Notes: generated from the letters alone by a model not told the origin. 64,000 bases of DNA from Bradyrhizobium sp. LTSP885 (GCF_000938305.1 NZ_JYMT01000038.1:62001-126000); one strand, 5' to 3'. Positions 48,673-57,026 are shown, counted from the first letter of the stretch. Program-made: numbers and translations.

Positions 48673-48698
48673 CCTGTGAGGGCATTTTAGCTCACAGG
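48673..48698. promoter_or_regulatory. Probable Lrp-family operator
   Basis: CCTGTGAG at 48673-48680 and CTCACAGG at 48691-48698 are perfect 8-nt inverted arms around an AT-richer 10-nt spacer. It lies in the 140-nt gap between the divergent amine oxidase and Lrp genes. Confidence 0.55.
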
Positions 48699-48772
48699 TT
48701 GATGACAAGGGTGCTAAAGATGGTCGTCAGACACGCGAGTATTGGCACAATTGGTACATTTGCGAGCTAAAC

Positions 48773-49267
48773 ATGAGCAATTCTGCCAATCAATCGCTGG
48801 ATGCAATCGACCTGAAGATTCTTCGGGAGATCCAGAACGACGCCCGTATCCCGAACCTCACGCTTGCCGATCGGGTCGGGCTTTCACCGTCCCCGTGTTC
48901 GCGACGGGTCAGGTTGCTCGAGGAGGCCGGCGTCATCGAGGGATATCGGGCGGTTCTCAACCGTGCCGCGGTCGGGCTTGGGTTGACGGTCTTTGCCGGC
49001 GTACGGGTCGAACGTCACGCGCAAGACCAGGCCGACGCGTTCGTCAACGCCGTGCTTGCGTTGCCGGAAGTCGTGGCGTGCCATCTGGTTTCGGGCGATG
49101 TCGACTTCCTTGTCGAAGTCGTTGTCCCCGATATGGCAACCTACGAAGCCACCGTGCTCCGGCAACTTCTCTCTTTGACCGCCATCAGAGACATCCGGTC
49201 CAGTTTTGCGATGCGCAGCTATCTGGCCGGAGGAGCGTTACCCTTGGGCGGGTCGGGCGCCTCCTAG
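48773..49267 (+). CDS. Lrp/AsnC-family transcriptional regulator
   Basis: A 164-aa regulator. The N-terminal helix-turn-helix is LTLADRVGLSPSPCSRRVRLLEEAGVI (residues about 30-56), and the C-terminal RAM effector domain contains VVACHLVSGDVDFLVEV. It typically senses an amino acid and controls the divergent gene, here the amine oxidase. The C-terminal tail is Gly-rich. Confidence 0.92.
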   Translation: MSNSANQSLDAIDLKILREIQNDARIPNLTLADRVGLSPSPCSRRVRLLEEAGVIEGYRAVLNRAAVGLGLTVFAGVRVERHAQDQADAFVNAVLALPEVVACHLVSGDVDFLVEVVVPDMATYEATVLRQLLSLTAIRDIRSSFAMRSYLAGGALPLGGSGAS

Positions 49268-49323
49268 TTCACCTCATCCCCCGAACACATGCTTCGCCCA
49301 AATCCGTGAAAACACTGACGGCG

Positions 49324-49340
49324 TTAACCAATGATTAACC
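49324..49340 (+). promoter_or_regulatory. CtrA-type binding site upstream of minC
   Basis: TTAA at 49324-49327 and TTAA at 49335-49338 are exactly 7 nt apart, each followed by CC. This matches the CtrA box TTAA-N7-TTAA(C). A third half site TTAACC lies at 49355-49360. The site is 49-65 nt before the minC ATG, fitting cell-cycle control of division-site placement. Confidence 0.65.
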
Positions 49341-49388
49341 ATGGATGCCGAATGTTAACCATTCGACAAGACAACCGAGTCAGGGGCG

Positions 49389-50099
49389 ATGGACGCTATT
49401 CAGCAGGCATCACGTCAACAGGTCCGCATGCGCGGCCGGTCCTATGTCGCGTTCGTCTTCTCCCCGGTCGTGCCGATCGTTGACTGGCTTGCGGACATCG
49501 ATGCAACGCTGGCGCGCTCGCCCGGCTTCTTTGCCGGCAAGCCTGTCGTGCTCGATCTGGCGTCCGTCGACCTCAGCCAGGCCGCGATCGCGCATCTCGT
49601 CGGAAGTCTCGATCAACGCAACATCCGCGTGCTCGGCATCGAAGGCGTCGACGAATCGAGGCTCACCGCCAACATGCCGCCGCTCTTGACCGGCGGGCGG
49701 TCGTGCGTCGTCACCCAGGTCGAGCCGCATGTCCCGCAGGCGAAGGCCCAGTCCAACACCCCGGCCAAGTTGCCGTCGCTGCTGCTCGAGAGCCCGGTGC
49801 GCTCCGGCCAATCGATCGTGTTTGCCGAGGGCGACATTACCGTGCTCGGTTCGGTCGGCTCCGGCGCCGAGATCGTGGCCGGTGGCTCGATCCATGTCTA
49901 CGGCACGCTGCGTGGCCGCGCGATGGCCGGCATCAACGGCAACGCGGCGGCCCGGATCTTCTGCCAGAAGATCGAGGCCGAGCTCTTGGCCATCGACGGC
50001 TACTACCAGACCGCCGAAGAGATTTCCGACAGCTTGCGCAACCGGCCCGCCCAGGCGTGGCTCGACGGCGAAATGCTGAAAATCACACCATTGAACTGA
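49389..50099 (+). CDS. minC: Septum-site inhibitor MinC
   Basis: Inhibitor of FtsZ ring assembly, 236 aa. The N-terminal domain (residues about 10-105) binds FtsZ, and the C-terminal beta-helix domain (about 130-236) carries GDITVLGSVGSGAEIVAGGSI then GTLRGRAMAG, which bind MinD and self-assemble. It starts the minCDE operon. AGGGG precedes the ATG, and a CtrA-type box lies upstream. Confidence 0.95.
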   Translation: MDAIQQASRQQVRMRGRSYVAFVFSPVVPIVDWLADIDATLARSPGFFAGKPVVLDLASVDLSQAAIAHLVGSLDQRNIRVLGIEGVDESRLTANMPPLLTGGRSCVVTQVEPHVPQAKAQSNTPAKLPSLLLESPVRSGQSIVFAEGDITVLGSVGSGAEIVAGGSIHVYGTLRGRAMAGINGNAAARIFCQKIEAELLAIDGYYQTAEEISDSLRNRPAQAWLDGEMLKITPLN

Positions 50100-50119
50100 T
50101 CGACCACAAGGAGAAGAGA

Positions 50120-50935
50120 ATGGCCAAAGTGCTGGTCGTGACCTCAGGAAAAGGCGGGGTCGGAAAGACGACGTCGACCGCCGCGCTCGGCGCTGCCCTC
50201 GCGCAACTGGGGCAGAGCGTCGCCGTCATCGATTTCGACGTCGGCCTGCGCAACCTCGATCTCGTGATGGGCGCGGAGCGCAGGGTCGTGTTCGATCTCA
50301 TCAACGTTGTGCAGGGCGTGGCAAAGCTTTCGCAGGCGCTGATCCGCGACAAGCGTCTGGAAAACCTCTGGCTGCTGCCGGCATCGCAGACCCGCGACAA
50401 GGATGCGCTGACCGACGAGGGCGTCAAGCGGGTGATCGACGACCTCAGGACCAAGTTCGACTGGATCCTGTGTGACAGTCCGGCCGGCATCGAGCGCGGC
50501 GCGACGCTTGCGATGCGCTACGCGGATGAAGCCATCATCGTCACCAATCCCGAAGTCTCGTCGGTCCGCGACTCCGACCGCATCATCGGCATGCTGGATT
50601 CCAAGACGGCCCGCGCCGAGCGTGGCGAGCGGGTCGAGAAGCATCTGTTGATCACCCGCTACGACAGCGCCCGCGCGGCACGCGGCGAAATGCTCTCGAT
50701 CGACGACATCCTCGAGATCCTCGCCACGCCGCTGCTCGGCATCGTGCCGGAAAGCCAGGACGTGCTGCGCGCCTCCAACGTCGGATGCCCGGTCACGCTG
50801 AACAACGCCGAAAGCTTGCCGGCGCGGGCCTATATGGACGCGGTGCGCCGGCTGATGGGCGAGACGGTGGCGATGACGGTGCCGGTCGAGCGCAGGGGCC
50901 TGATGGATCGGCTGCTGCGACGGAGGGCGGCATGA
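50120..50935 (+). CDS. minD: Septum-site ATPase MinD
   Basis: Membrane-associated ATPase that recruits MinC and is driven off by MinE, 271 aa. The deviant Walker A is GKGGVGKTTS at residues 10-19, and Walker B-like is VIDFDVGLRNLDL. A C-terminal amphipathic helix ends in MDRLLRRRAA for membrane binding. GGAG precedes the ATG at 50120. Its stop overlaps the minE start as ATGA. Confidence 0.97.
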   Translation: MAKVLVVTSGKGGVGKTTSTAALGAALAQLGQSVAVIDFDVGLRNLDLVMGAERRVVFDLINVVQGVAKLSQALIRDKRLENLWLLPASQTRDKDALTDEGVKRVIDDLRTKFDWILCDSPAGIERGATLAMRYADEAIIVTNPEVSSVRDSDRIIGMLDSKTARAERGERVEKHLLITRYDSARAARGEMLSIDDILEILATPLLGIVPESQDVLRASNVGCPVTLNNAESLPARAYMDAVRRLMGETVAMTVPVERRGLMDRLLRRRAA

Positions 50936-51213
50936 TGAACCTGATGCGGCTGTTCGGCGGCCGAGACGCGTCCGCGCCGGTGGCGCGGGAGCGGCTGCAG
51001 ATCCTGCTCGCGCATGAGCGCGGCCGGAGTGGTACGCCTGACCTTCTGGAACTTCTTCGCGCGGAAATCCTCGGCGTGGTGTCCAAGCATATCGACCTCG
51101 ATCCCGACAAGGTCGTGGTCCGGATGGACCGCGGCAAGTTCGTCTCGATGCTCGAGGTCGACATCGAGGTGCCCAACGGCGTGCAACGATCAATGATGGT
51201 GGCGGCCACATGA
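50932..51213 (+). CDS. minE: Cell division topological specificity factor MinE
   Basis: A 93-aa regulator that stimulates MinD ATPase and sets the pole-to-pole oscillation. The N-terminal amphipathic stretch MMNLMRLFG and the anti-MinCD helix AHERGR lead into the dimerisation domain (LLRAEILGVVSKHIDLD). The start overlaps minD by 4 nt, and its stop overlaps the next small gene the same way. Confidence 0.95.
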   Translation: MMNLMRLFGGRDASAPVARERLQILLAHERGRSGTPDLLELLRAEILGVVSKHIDLDPDKVVVRMDRGKFVSMLEVDIEVPNGVQRSMMVAAT

Positions 51214-51506
51214 CTGCAGACAGCAATAGTCACATCGCCTGGCAACGCGCGCAGCTCAAAAAGCTTCGCGCGGCCTTGAAGGAGCTCGAGGTCAATCAGC
51301 AAGGCGTCGCAAATTGCGGCCGCAGCGCGCAGATGACGATCGCCGAATTGCAGCGCAAGATCGGCGAGTCCGGCCGCTGCATCGCCGAATATGAGCGCCG
51401 GACCCGGCGGCCGCTGGCAACGGATCGCGGCAGCCTCGCCAGCGTGAGCTGGACCCACTGGAGCGCCAGCCCGGTGAACGCGAGGCCGCAGCGCCACCGC
51501 GCGTAA
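51210..51506 (+). CDS. Small coiled-coil-like protein coupled to minE
   Basis: A 98-aa hypothetical protein. Residues about 10-65 are rich in Leu, Lys, Glu and Gln heptads (LKKLRAALKELEVNQQG, then TIAELQRKIGESGRCIAEYERR), suggesting a coiled coil. The tail is basic. It begins inside the minE stop (ATGA at 51210-51213), so it is the fourth gene of the min operon. A link to division-site placement is plausible but not shown. No membrane helix is seen. Confidence 0.8.
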   Translation: MTADSNSHIAWQRAQLKKLRAALKELEVNQQGVANCGRSAQMTIAELQRKIGESGRCIAEYERRTRRPLATDRGSLASVSWTHWSASPVNARPQRHRA

Positions 51507-51512
51507 GGGCAT

Positions 51513-52328
51513 CTACAGCAAGAACGAAAGTGCCGCCTCGCACTGCTCCTCGACCTTGAGCGTGAGCAGATCGTCGGCCCGGGTGCGGCCGAGATTGACC
51601 GCGGCGATCGGCAGCCCTCGCTGTGCCGCCGTCTGCACGAAGCGGAAGCCGGAATAGACCATCAGCGAGGATCCGACGACCAGCATGGCGTCGGCCCGCT
51701 CCAGATGGGCCTGTGCTGACCCGACGACGTCCCGCGGGACATTTTCGCCGAAGAACACCACGTCGGGTTTGAGAACACCGCCGCAGGCCTCGCAAGCCGG
51801 GACCACGAAGGACGAAAAGTCCGCGTGATCGAGATCGGCGTCGCCGTCAGGCGCGTCCGCGGCATCGAGCGCCAGCCAGGCGGGATTGAGTCGCGACAGC
51901 TCGCCCTGAAATTGCTCGCGCGGCATCGTCGCGGCGCAGCCGAGGCAGCGCACCACATCGAGCCGCCCGTGCAGGTCGATGACCTGCCGGCTGCCCGCGG
52001 CCTGATGCAGCCGGTCGACGTTCTGGGTCACGAGCTGCTCGCAGCGGCCCTGCGCTTCGAGGCTGGCGAGCGCGCGATGGGCGTCGTTCGGCGCGGCGCG
52101 GCCGAACCGCCGCCATCCGATCAGGCTGCGCGCCCAATAGCGCTGACGGGTGCCGGCCTCGCCGAGGAATGCCTGGATGGTGACCGGCCGCGTCCGCTTC
52201 CAGTTGCCGTCGCTGTCGCGATAATCGGGAATGCCGGAATTGGTGCTGCAGCCGGCCCCGGTCAGGACAAACAGGCGGGTGTGCCTGTCGACGAAATCCT
52301 TGAGCGAGCGATGTTGCATGGAGCACAT
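51513..52328 (-). CDS. SIR2-family NAD-dependent protein deacylase (sirtuin)
   Basis: A 271-aa sirtuin. GAGCSTNSGIPDYRD binds NAD, TQNVDRLHQAAGS and the catalytic His in DLHGRL form the active site, and GSSLMVYSGF is in the Rossmann fold. Zinc ligands appear as CLGC and CEACGG. It converges with the min operon tail. ATG codons at 52328 and 52319 are both possible; neither has a strong ribosome site. Confidence 0.92.
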   Translation of the reverse strand: MCSMQHRSLKDFVDRHTRLFVLTGAGCSTNSGIPDYRDSDGNWKRTRPVTIQAFLGEAGTRQRYWARSLIGWRRFGRAAPNDAHRALASLEAQGRCEQLVTQNVDRLHQAAGSRQVIDLHGRLDVVRCLGCAATMPREQFQGELSRLNPAWLALDAADAPDGDADLDHADFSSFVVPACEACGGVLKPDVVFFGENVPRDVVGSAQAHLERADAMLVVGSSLMVYSGFRFVQTAAQRGLPIAAVNLGRTRADDLLTLKVEEQCEAALSFLL

Positions 52329-52520
52329 CTAGTGCGGCCGGGGCGGCTTCGCCAGCGGCCGGAGCTGTCGGTCTCGACGAGATGGATTGCGGTGTCGCGA
52401 TCCATGCTCAGCATGGTTTCGCACGATCCGTGCCTGAATGCATTTCCGCAAGTTGTGTAGCGAAACGGCCGCCGCTTGTGGTATTTGCGTGCGCGGGCTG
52501 ATCCCAACCAGGAGCGGAAT

Positions 52521-54083
52521 ATGCAGCTGGATGCTCTCGTTGTCGGGCTTTTGTCACGGATCAGAGCCGCACTGGGTGGGCTCATCCTGCTCGCATCAGT
52601 ATGTTGCGGTGCGGCCAATGGGCAAGGCACAGCGACGATCTGGCCGACCGTTCAATGGCAGACCTCCACGCCCGAGGAGCAGGGCATGGATTCGGCTGAT
52701 CTCGCCAGACTGGTCGCGTTCGGAACGACGCGCAGCTTCGACAGCCTGCTCGTCGCGCGCCACGGCAGGATCGTGCTCGATGCCTACTACGCGCCCTATT
52801 CCGCCGATATCCCGCACGCCGTCAATTCCACCACCAAAGCGGTCGTCAGCACGCTGACGGCGATGATCTACAAGGACGGACTGTTGGATCGCCTGGACCA
52901 CCCGGTGCTGGATTTGTTGTCCGATCGCAGCGTTGCTGACGTCGACGAGCGGAAGAAGGCCATGACGGTCCAGAACCTGCTCAACATGACATCCGGCCTC
53001 GACTGGGACGAGGGGTTTGAGGGCGGTCGGGAACAGTCGATGCGAGACCTCGGCGTGAGCCCCGATTGGGTCCAGTTCATCCTGGACCGCCCGATGGCGC
53101 ATGCGCCGGGCGAGGTCTTCTATTACAACAGCGGAAATTCGCATCTGCTGTCCGCGATCGTCAGCAAGCTCACCGGCAGGAGCACCGCGGATTATGCCAA
53201 TGAGCGGCTGTTCGGTCCGCTCGGGATCGCTCGTCCGTTCTGGCGCTGGGATCCGCAACAGCTCTCGATCGGAGGATTCGGGCTCGCGCTCCGTCCGCGG
53301 GACATGGCGAAGATCGGCTATCTCTATTTGCGCAACGGCGAATGGGAGGGCAAGCGGCTGCTGCCATCAGACTTCCTCGATGCCGTCGGCCATGCCACCA
53401 TCAGCATGAACGCGAGATTTGATCCTGCGCTGCGCTATGCCAACCAGTTCTGGGCCATCCCCGACAAGCACCTCTATATGGCTGTCGGGTACCACTGCCA
53501 GGTGATCATGGTGTTGCCCGAACGGGACATCGTCGCGGTGATGACAGCCAGGGATTTTTGTCCGTTCGGCAAACTGGCCGATGATATCTCAGGTGCCGTC
53601 CGGTCCGATCAGGCGTTGCCGGTCAATTCGGCGGCGACCGATCAACTGGTAAAGGCGATCGACGAAGTCTCCATCGAGAAGGCAACGAAGGTCGGCGCCA
53701 CGCCCGCGACCGCGTCCGTGATCTCGGGCAAGACCTACAGATTTTCCGACAATGCGCTGGGCATCAAATCGCTGGCGCTTTTTCTGACCGATGAGAATCC
53801 GCACTACAAGGTGGAGACCTCAGCGGGTGATCCGGCGCGGCGTCGCCTCGACGGGCCGATCGGTCTCGACGGCCTCTACAGGAAGGGCACACCCGGCTTC
53901 CTCGGTGTTCGCGCCGCCAAAGGTACGTGGCAGAACGAGCAGACCTTCGTCGTCGACTTCCAGTATATCGGGCTCGGCGAGGCGTCGACATGGACGTTCA
54001 CCTTCGACGGCGACAAGGCCACGCTGCGTGGCAAGGCGAGGAATGGGCGCGAGGCTTCGGCGGAAGGGGTGGCGGGCGGCTAA
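52521..54083 (+). CDS. Secreted serine hydrolase of the beta-lactamase family (class C-like)
   Basis: A 520-aa exported hydrolase. After a signal peptide (about residues 1-35) comes the beta-lactamase-like domain with catalytic S103 and K106 (STTK) and the second motif Y-Y-N at 201-203. A C-terminal domain of about 150 residues follows, typical of these esterase/peptidase-like proteins. The ATG at 52521 has GGAG before it. Substrate unknown; members include esterases and D-amino peptidases, so true beta-lactam resistance should not be assumed. Confidence 0.87.
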   Translation: MQLDALVVGLLSRIRAALGGLILLASVCCGAANGQGTATIWPTVQWQTSTPEEQGMDSADLARLVAFGTTRSFDSLLVARHGRIVLDAYYAPYSADIPHAVNSTTKAVVSTLTAMIYKDGLLDRLDHPVLDLLSDRSVADVDERKKAMTVQNLLNMTSGLDWDEGFEGGREQSMRDLGVSPDWVQFILDRPMAHAPGEVFYYNSGNSHLLSAIVSKLTGRSTADYANERLFGPLGIARPFWRWDPQQLSIGGFGLALRPRDMAKIGYLYLRNGEWEGKRLLPSDFLDAVGHATISMNARFDPALRYANQFWAIPDKHLYMAVGYHCQVIMVLPERDIVAVMTARDFCPFGKLADDISGAVRSDQALPVNSAATDQLVKAIDEVSIEKATKVGATPATASVISGKTYRFSDNALGIKSLALFLTDENPHYKVETSAGDPARRRLDGPIGLDGLYRKGTPGFLGVRAAKGTWQNEQTFVVDFQYIGLGEASTWTFTFDGDKATLRGKARNGREASAEGVAGG

Positions 54084-54259
54084 CCGATCTTCCACAGCCC
54101 CTTATGGATATCGAACTTCACCAGACCCTCGTCGCGCATTTTCAGCAGCAGGGTTTGGCAGGCTTCCTCGTTCGGAATATTGGCGCGTTTCATGAGCTGG
54201 TAGACCTTTTGCGGCTTCTCGCGCAGCGCGCTCAGGATGTTCTCTCGATCGTTCAGCAC
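54080..54259 (-). CDS. Small winged-helix-like protein (59 aa)
   Basis: A short frame with GTG at 54259, GGAG 8 nt upstream, and a TAG stop at 54080-54082. Reading MLNDRENILSALREKPQKV, then YQLMKRANIPNEEACQTLLL and VKFDIHKGLWKIG, it has the helix-helix-wing pattern of a mini winged helix. Its stop overlaps the serine-hydrolase stop by 4 nt in convergent orientation. It may be a small DNA-binding protein; I do not recognise a named family. Confidence 0.6.
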   Translation of the reverse strand: MLNDRENILSALREKPQKVYQLMKRANIPNEEACQTLLLKMRDEGLVKFDIHKGLWKIG

Positions 54260-54291
54260 GACTTAATCTCCGGCCACCACGGCGCGCACAC

Positions 54292-54498
54292 TCACTGCGA
54301 GTACGAAAGCTGCTCTTCGGTCACCACGCGCTCGACATTGTCCGACTTGCTCTTGATGCGATAGCGCAGCCGGCCGTCCGCCTCGATCGGCATGCGTTGA
54401 ATGATGGTGTAGACCATCGGCTGCTCGGCCTCTGCACGACCTTGCGGCCCCTGCGGCCGGTGGCGAACGTCCTGGTTCAGCTTGTAGGCGTATGACAT
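54292..54498 (-). CDS. Conserved hypothetical protein (68 aa)
   Basis: A small hydrophilic protein with VYTIIQRMPIEADGRLRYRIKSK in the middle, a beta-rich charged pattern, and no membrane helix. It lies 32 nt upstream of the small winged-helix gene on the same strand and may share its transcript. Small genes of this kind are common in Bradyrhizobium. No function can be given. Confidence 0.65.
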   Translation of the reverse strand: MSYAYKLNQDVRHRPQGPQGRAEAEQPMVYTIIQRMPIEADGRLRYRIKSKSDNVERVVTEEQLSYSQ

Positions 54499-54799
54499 CT
54501 GTCCACCTCTGCGATTTAGGGGTTGCTCTAACGTAGACCGTGCTGCGACGCAATGGAGCGATGGCCTTCCGGCGTGAAGGCGAATGGCTGCTGTGATCGA
54601 TGCGCCAAGCCTTTCCGGAGCACGCGGGAGAACGTAAGCGACATTGACTGAAAACGCTGCAAATAGCCATCGAATACTTGGGTTTGACGCAGACTACGTC
54701 AGCCCATTTGGCGGGTTCCCCGCCAGCCTTTGCGGCTTCGATTGCCATTTGATCTCCGGAGGCGGATGCTGCCAGCCAACAAACACAGGGGAGCGCAGC

Positions 54800-55042
54800 A
54801 TGAGCAAGCCAGGTCTCGACAACCGGCACCGTAACCACGACGGCGAAATCAGCAGCAAGCACGGCGAGACGCCGCTGCGCACCTTGCGCAAGATTTACGG
54901 GCCTGGTTTCGCGGCGGGTTATCCCGAGACGGAGAAGCTGAGCGACATCCTGGTTCATCTGAACGAGACGTCGTTGAGCCAGCTGCGCCGCGATCATGAG
55001 ACCGGCCATCTCGGTCACAAGATCACCAAGGCCTCGAAGTAG
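54800..55042 (+). CDS. Hypothetical protein (80 aa)
   Basis: A charged soluble protein, MSKPGLDNRHRNHDGEISSK at the start, with a Leu-rich helix near KLSDILVHLNETSLSQLRRD. GGGGAG precedes the ATG at 54800. The 301-nt gap before it (54499-54799) holds no other gene. I do not recognise the family. Coding is supported by the ribosome site and protein-like composition. Confidence 0.65.
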   Translation: MSKPGLDNRHRNHDGEISSKHGETPLRTLRKIYGPGFAAGYPETEKLSDILVHLNETSLSQLRRDHETGHLGHKITKASK

Positions 55043-55051
55043 GGCATTATC

Positions 55052-55218
55052 GGTTCTGATTGCATCAGAACCGAAACTCTAGATTCTTTGTCTTGACGCG
55101 TTTTCCCGGCGCGAACCGGTATCCATCCCGGATCAAGTCCGGGACAGGCTTTCGCTTGAAAACGCTCTAGAGCATGATCCGGAAAAGTGTGTAGCGGTTT
55201 TCCGAAAAGATCATGCTC
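55052..55218. repeat. Rhizobiales-type dispersed repeat, copy B, with stem-loop
   Basis: GGTTCTGATTGCATCAGAACC at the left end matches the 43401 copy. At the right, GAGCATGATC (55170-55179) pairs with GATCATGCTC (55209-55218) around CCGGAAAAGTG...CGGTTTTCCG, the widespread Rhizobiales palindrome. It sits between a hypothetical gene and acdR. Confidence 0.8.
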
Positions 55219-55274
55219 AAAACAAAGAGATAGAGCGGGATGACGATTCGAAGAAACGTCATCTCGCTCGAGGC

Positions 55275-55739
55275 TCAAAACTCCAGCGCGGCATTGTCGA
55301 CCACTTCCTTCATCACGAAGAAGGTGCGCGTCTGCCGGACGCCGGGCAGCGCGATCAGCTGCTCGCCGTGGATGCGTTTGAAGTCATCGACATCGCCGGC
55401 GCGGATCTTCAGGAAGTAGTCGAAGTCGCCCGCGACGAGGTGGCAGTCGAGCACGCATTTCAGCTTTGCCACCGCCTGCTCGAAGCTCGCGAAGCTCTCG
55501 GGCGTCGAGCGGTCGAGCACGACGCCGACCATCACCAGCGTGCCCTTGCCGACCTTGCGCGGTGCGACCATGGCGCGGACGCTGCCGACGAAGCCCTCGT
55601 CGAACAAGGCTTGCGTGCGACGATGGCAAGTTGCGGGGCTGACACCGACCTGATCGGCAAGCTCGGCGTTGCTGAGCCGGCCGTTCTTCTGCAGCAATCT
55701 CAACATCTTGAGGTCGGTTCGATCGAGCCGGGCCGACAT
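55275..55739 (-). CDS. acdR: Lrp/AsnC-family regulator, probable AcdR
   Basis: A 154-aa Lrp-type regulator. The helix-turn-helix is SNAELADQVGVSPATCHRRTQAL (residues about 23-45), and the RAM domain includes CHLVAGDFDYFLKIR. It is divergent from acdS with a 160-nt gap, the classic AcdR arrangement that switches on ACC deaminase in rhizobia and plant-associated bacteria. The ATG at 55739 is preferred; the open frame extends to 55805 without support. Confidence 0.88.
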   Translation of the reverse strand: MSARLDRTDLKMLRLLQKNGRLSNAELADQVGVSPATCHRRTQALFDEGFVGSVRAMVAPRKVGKGTLVMVGVVLDRSTPESFASFEQAVAKLKCVLDCHLVAGDFDYFLKIRAGDVDDFKRIHGEQLIALPGVRQTRTFFVMKEVVDNAALEF

Positions 55740-55899
55740 GGAAGAATCTCTCACATTTGGCGACGTTTGTGAAAGAAAGCATAGCAAAATAAGAAATAGG
55801 TGCAACAGATGAAGAAGGCTTAGCCCGAGTTAGAGAGCACCTTTCGCGCCGTCGGTGATAGGTATTTGCCAACACCAGATCATCAATGGGGATGCCAGC

Positions 55900-56913
55900 A
55901 TGCTGGAAAAATTCGCGCGCTACCCGCTCACCTTCGGGCCGACGCATATCGAGAAGCTCGATCGTCTTTCAAAACATCTCGGCGGCAAGGTCGAGCTGTA
56001 CGCCAAACGTGAGGACTGCAATTCCGGGCTCGCCTTCGGCGGCAACAAGCTGCGCAAGCTCGAATACATCATTCCCGATGCGATCGCCTCCAATGCCGAT
56101 ACGCTGGTCTCGATCGGCGGCGTGCAGTCGAACCACACGCGGATGGTGGCGGCGGTTGCGGCCAAGATCGGCATGAAGTGCCGTCTGGTGCAGGAAAGCT
56201 GGGTGCCGCACGAGGACGCCGTTTATGACCGCGTCGGCAACATCCTGTTGAGCCGCGTGATGGGCGCGGACGTGCGCCTGGTCGACGAAGGTTTCGACAT
56301 CGGCATCCGCCAGAGCTGGGAGCAGGCGATCGAGGAGGTCAAGGCTTCCGGCGGCAAGCCCTATGCTATTCCGGCCGGCGCCTCCGTGCACAAATTCGGC
56401 GGGCTCGGCTATGTCGGCTTCGCCGAGGAAGTGCGCGCGCAGGAGAAGGAGCTCGGCTTCAGGTTCGACTATATCGTGGTGTGCACCGTCACCGGCTCGA
56501 CCCATGCCGGCATGCTGGTCGGCTTTGCCGCCGACGGCCGTGCGCGCAACGTGATCGGCATCGACGGTTCGTTCACGCCTGCGCAGACCAAGGCGCAGGT
56601 GCTGTCGATCGCGCAGAACACCGCAAAGCTGGTCGAACTCGGCAAGGACATCGTCGCTGACGACGTCGTGCTGGTCGAGGATTATGCCTATCCCGCTTAT
56701 GGCGTGCCGTCGGATGAGACCAAGGAGGCGATCCGCCTCTGTGCCCGGCTCGAGGGCATGATCACCGATCCCGTCTACGAGGGAAAATCGATGCAGGGCA
56801 TGATGGACCTCGTGCAGAAGGGCTACTTCCCCGCCGGCTCGAAGGTGCTCTACGCCCATCTCGGCGGCGCGCCGGCGCTCAACGGCTACGCCTACGCCTT
56901 CCGCAACGGCTAA
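55900..56913 (+). CDS. acdS: 1-aminocyclopropane-1-carboxylate (ACC) deaminase
   Basis: PLP enzyme that splits ACC, the ethylene precursor of plants, into alpha-ketobutyrate and ammonia, 337 aa. The PLP lysine is K50 in GGNKLRKLEY, and Y293-E294 in PVYEGKS match the ACC-deaminase-specific Tyr/Glu pair; the late Leu in GGAPALNGY is present. These residues separate it from D-cysteine desulfhydrase. It lowers ethylene stress of a plant host. Control by the divergent acdR is expected. ATG at 55900 gives the usual length. Confidence 0.96.
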   Translation: MLEKFARYPLTFGPTHIEKLDRLSKHLGGKVELYAKREDCNSGLAFGGNKLRKLEYIIPDAIASNADTLVSIGGVQSNHTRMVAAVAAKIGMKCRLVQESWVPHEDAVYDRVGNILLSRVMGADVRLVDEGFDIGIRQSWEQAIEEVKASGGKPYAIPAGASVHKFGGLGYVGFAEEVRAQEKELGFRFDYIVVCTVTGSTHAGMLVGFAADGRARNVIGIDGSFTPAQTKAQVLSIAQNTAKLVELGKDIVADDVVLVEDYAYPAYGVPSDETKEAIRLCARLEGMITDPVYEGKSMQGMMDLVQKGYFPAGSKVLYAHLGGAPALNGYAYAFRNG

Positions 56914-56922
56914 AGCCCGGCC

Positions 56923-56944
56923 GGGCGGGGGCCTGCCCCCGCCC
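56923..56944 (+). terminator. Hairpin after acdS
   Basis: GGGCGGGGGC at 56923-56932 pairs perfectly with GCCCCCGCCC at 56935-56944, 9 nt after the acdS stop. There is no strong U-tract, so it may be a weak or Rho-assisted terminator. Confidence 0.5.
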
Positions 56945-57026
56945 ATTGTGGCGTCTCATGTCAGGCTTGTGTCAGCTTGTTTCGGTATCCTTGTGGGCCG
57001 GGCGAGCCAGGAGGCCTGCATTGAGG

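Noticed and set aside
48675..48696. A CRP-like site (TGTGA ... TCACA)
   Set aside because: The half sites are 12 nt apart rather than 6, so it does not fit the CRP spacing. An Lrp-type operator is more likely in this context.
52521..54083. Antibiotic-resistance beta-lactamase
   Set aside because: The SxxK and YxN motifs are shared with many esterases and peptidases. The large extra C-terminal domain and lack of an AmpR neighbour do not support a resistance role.
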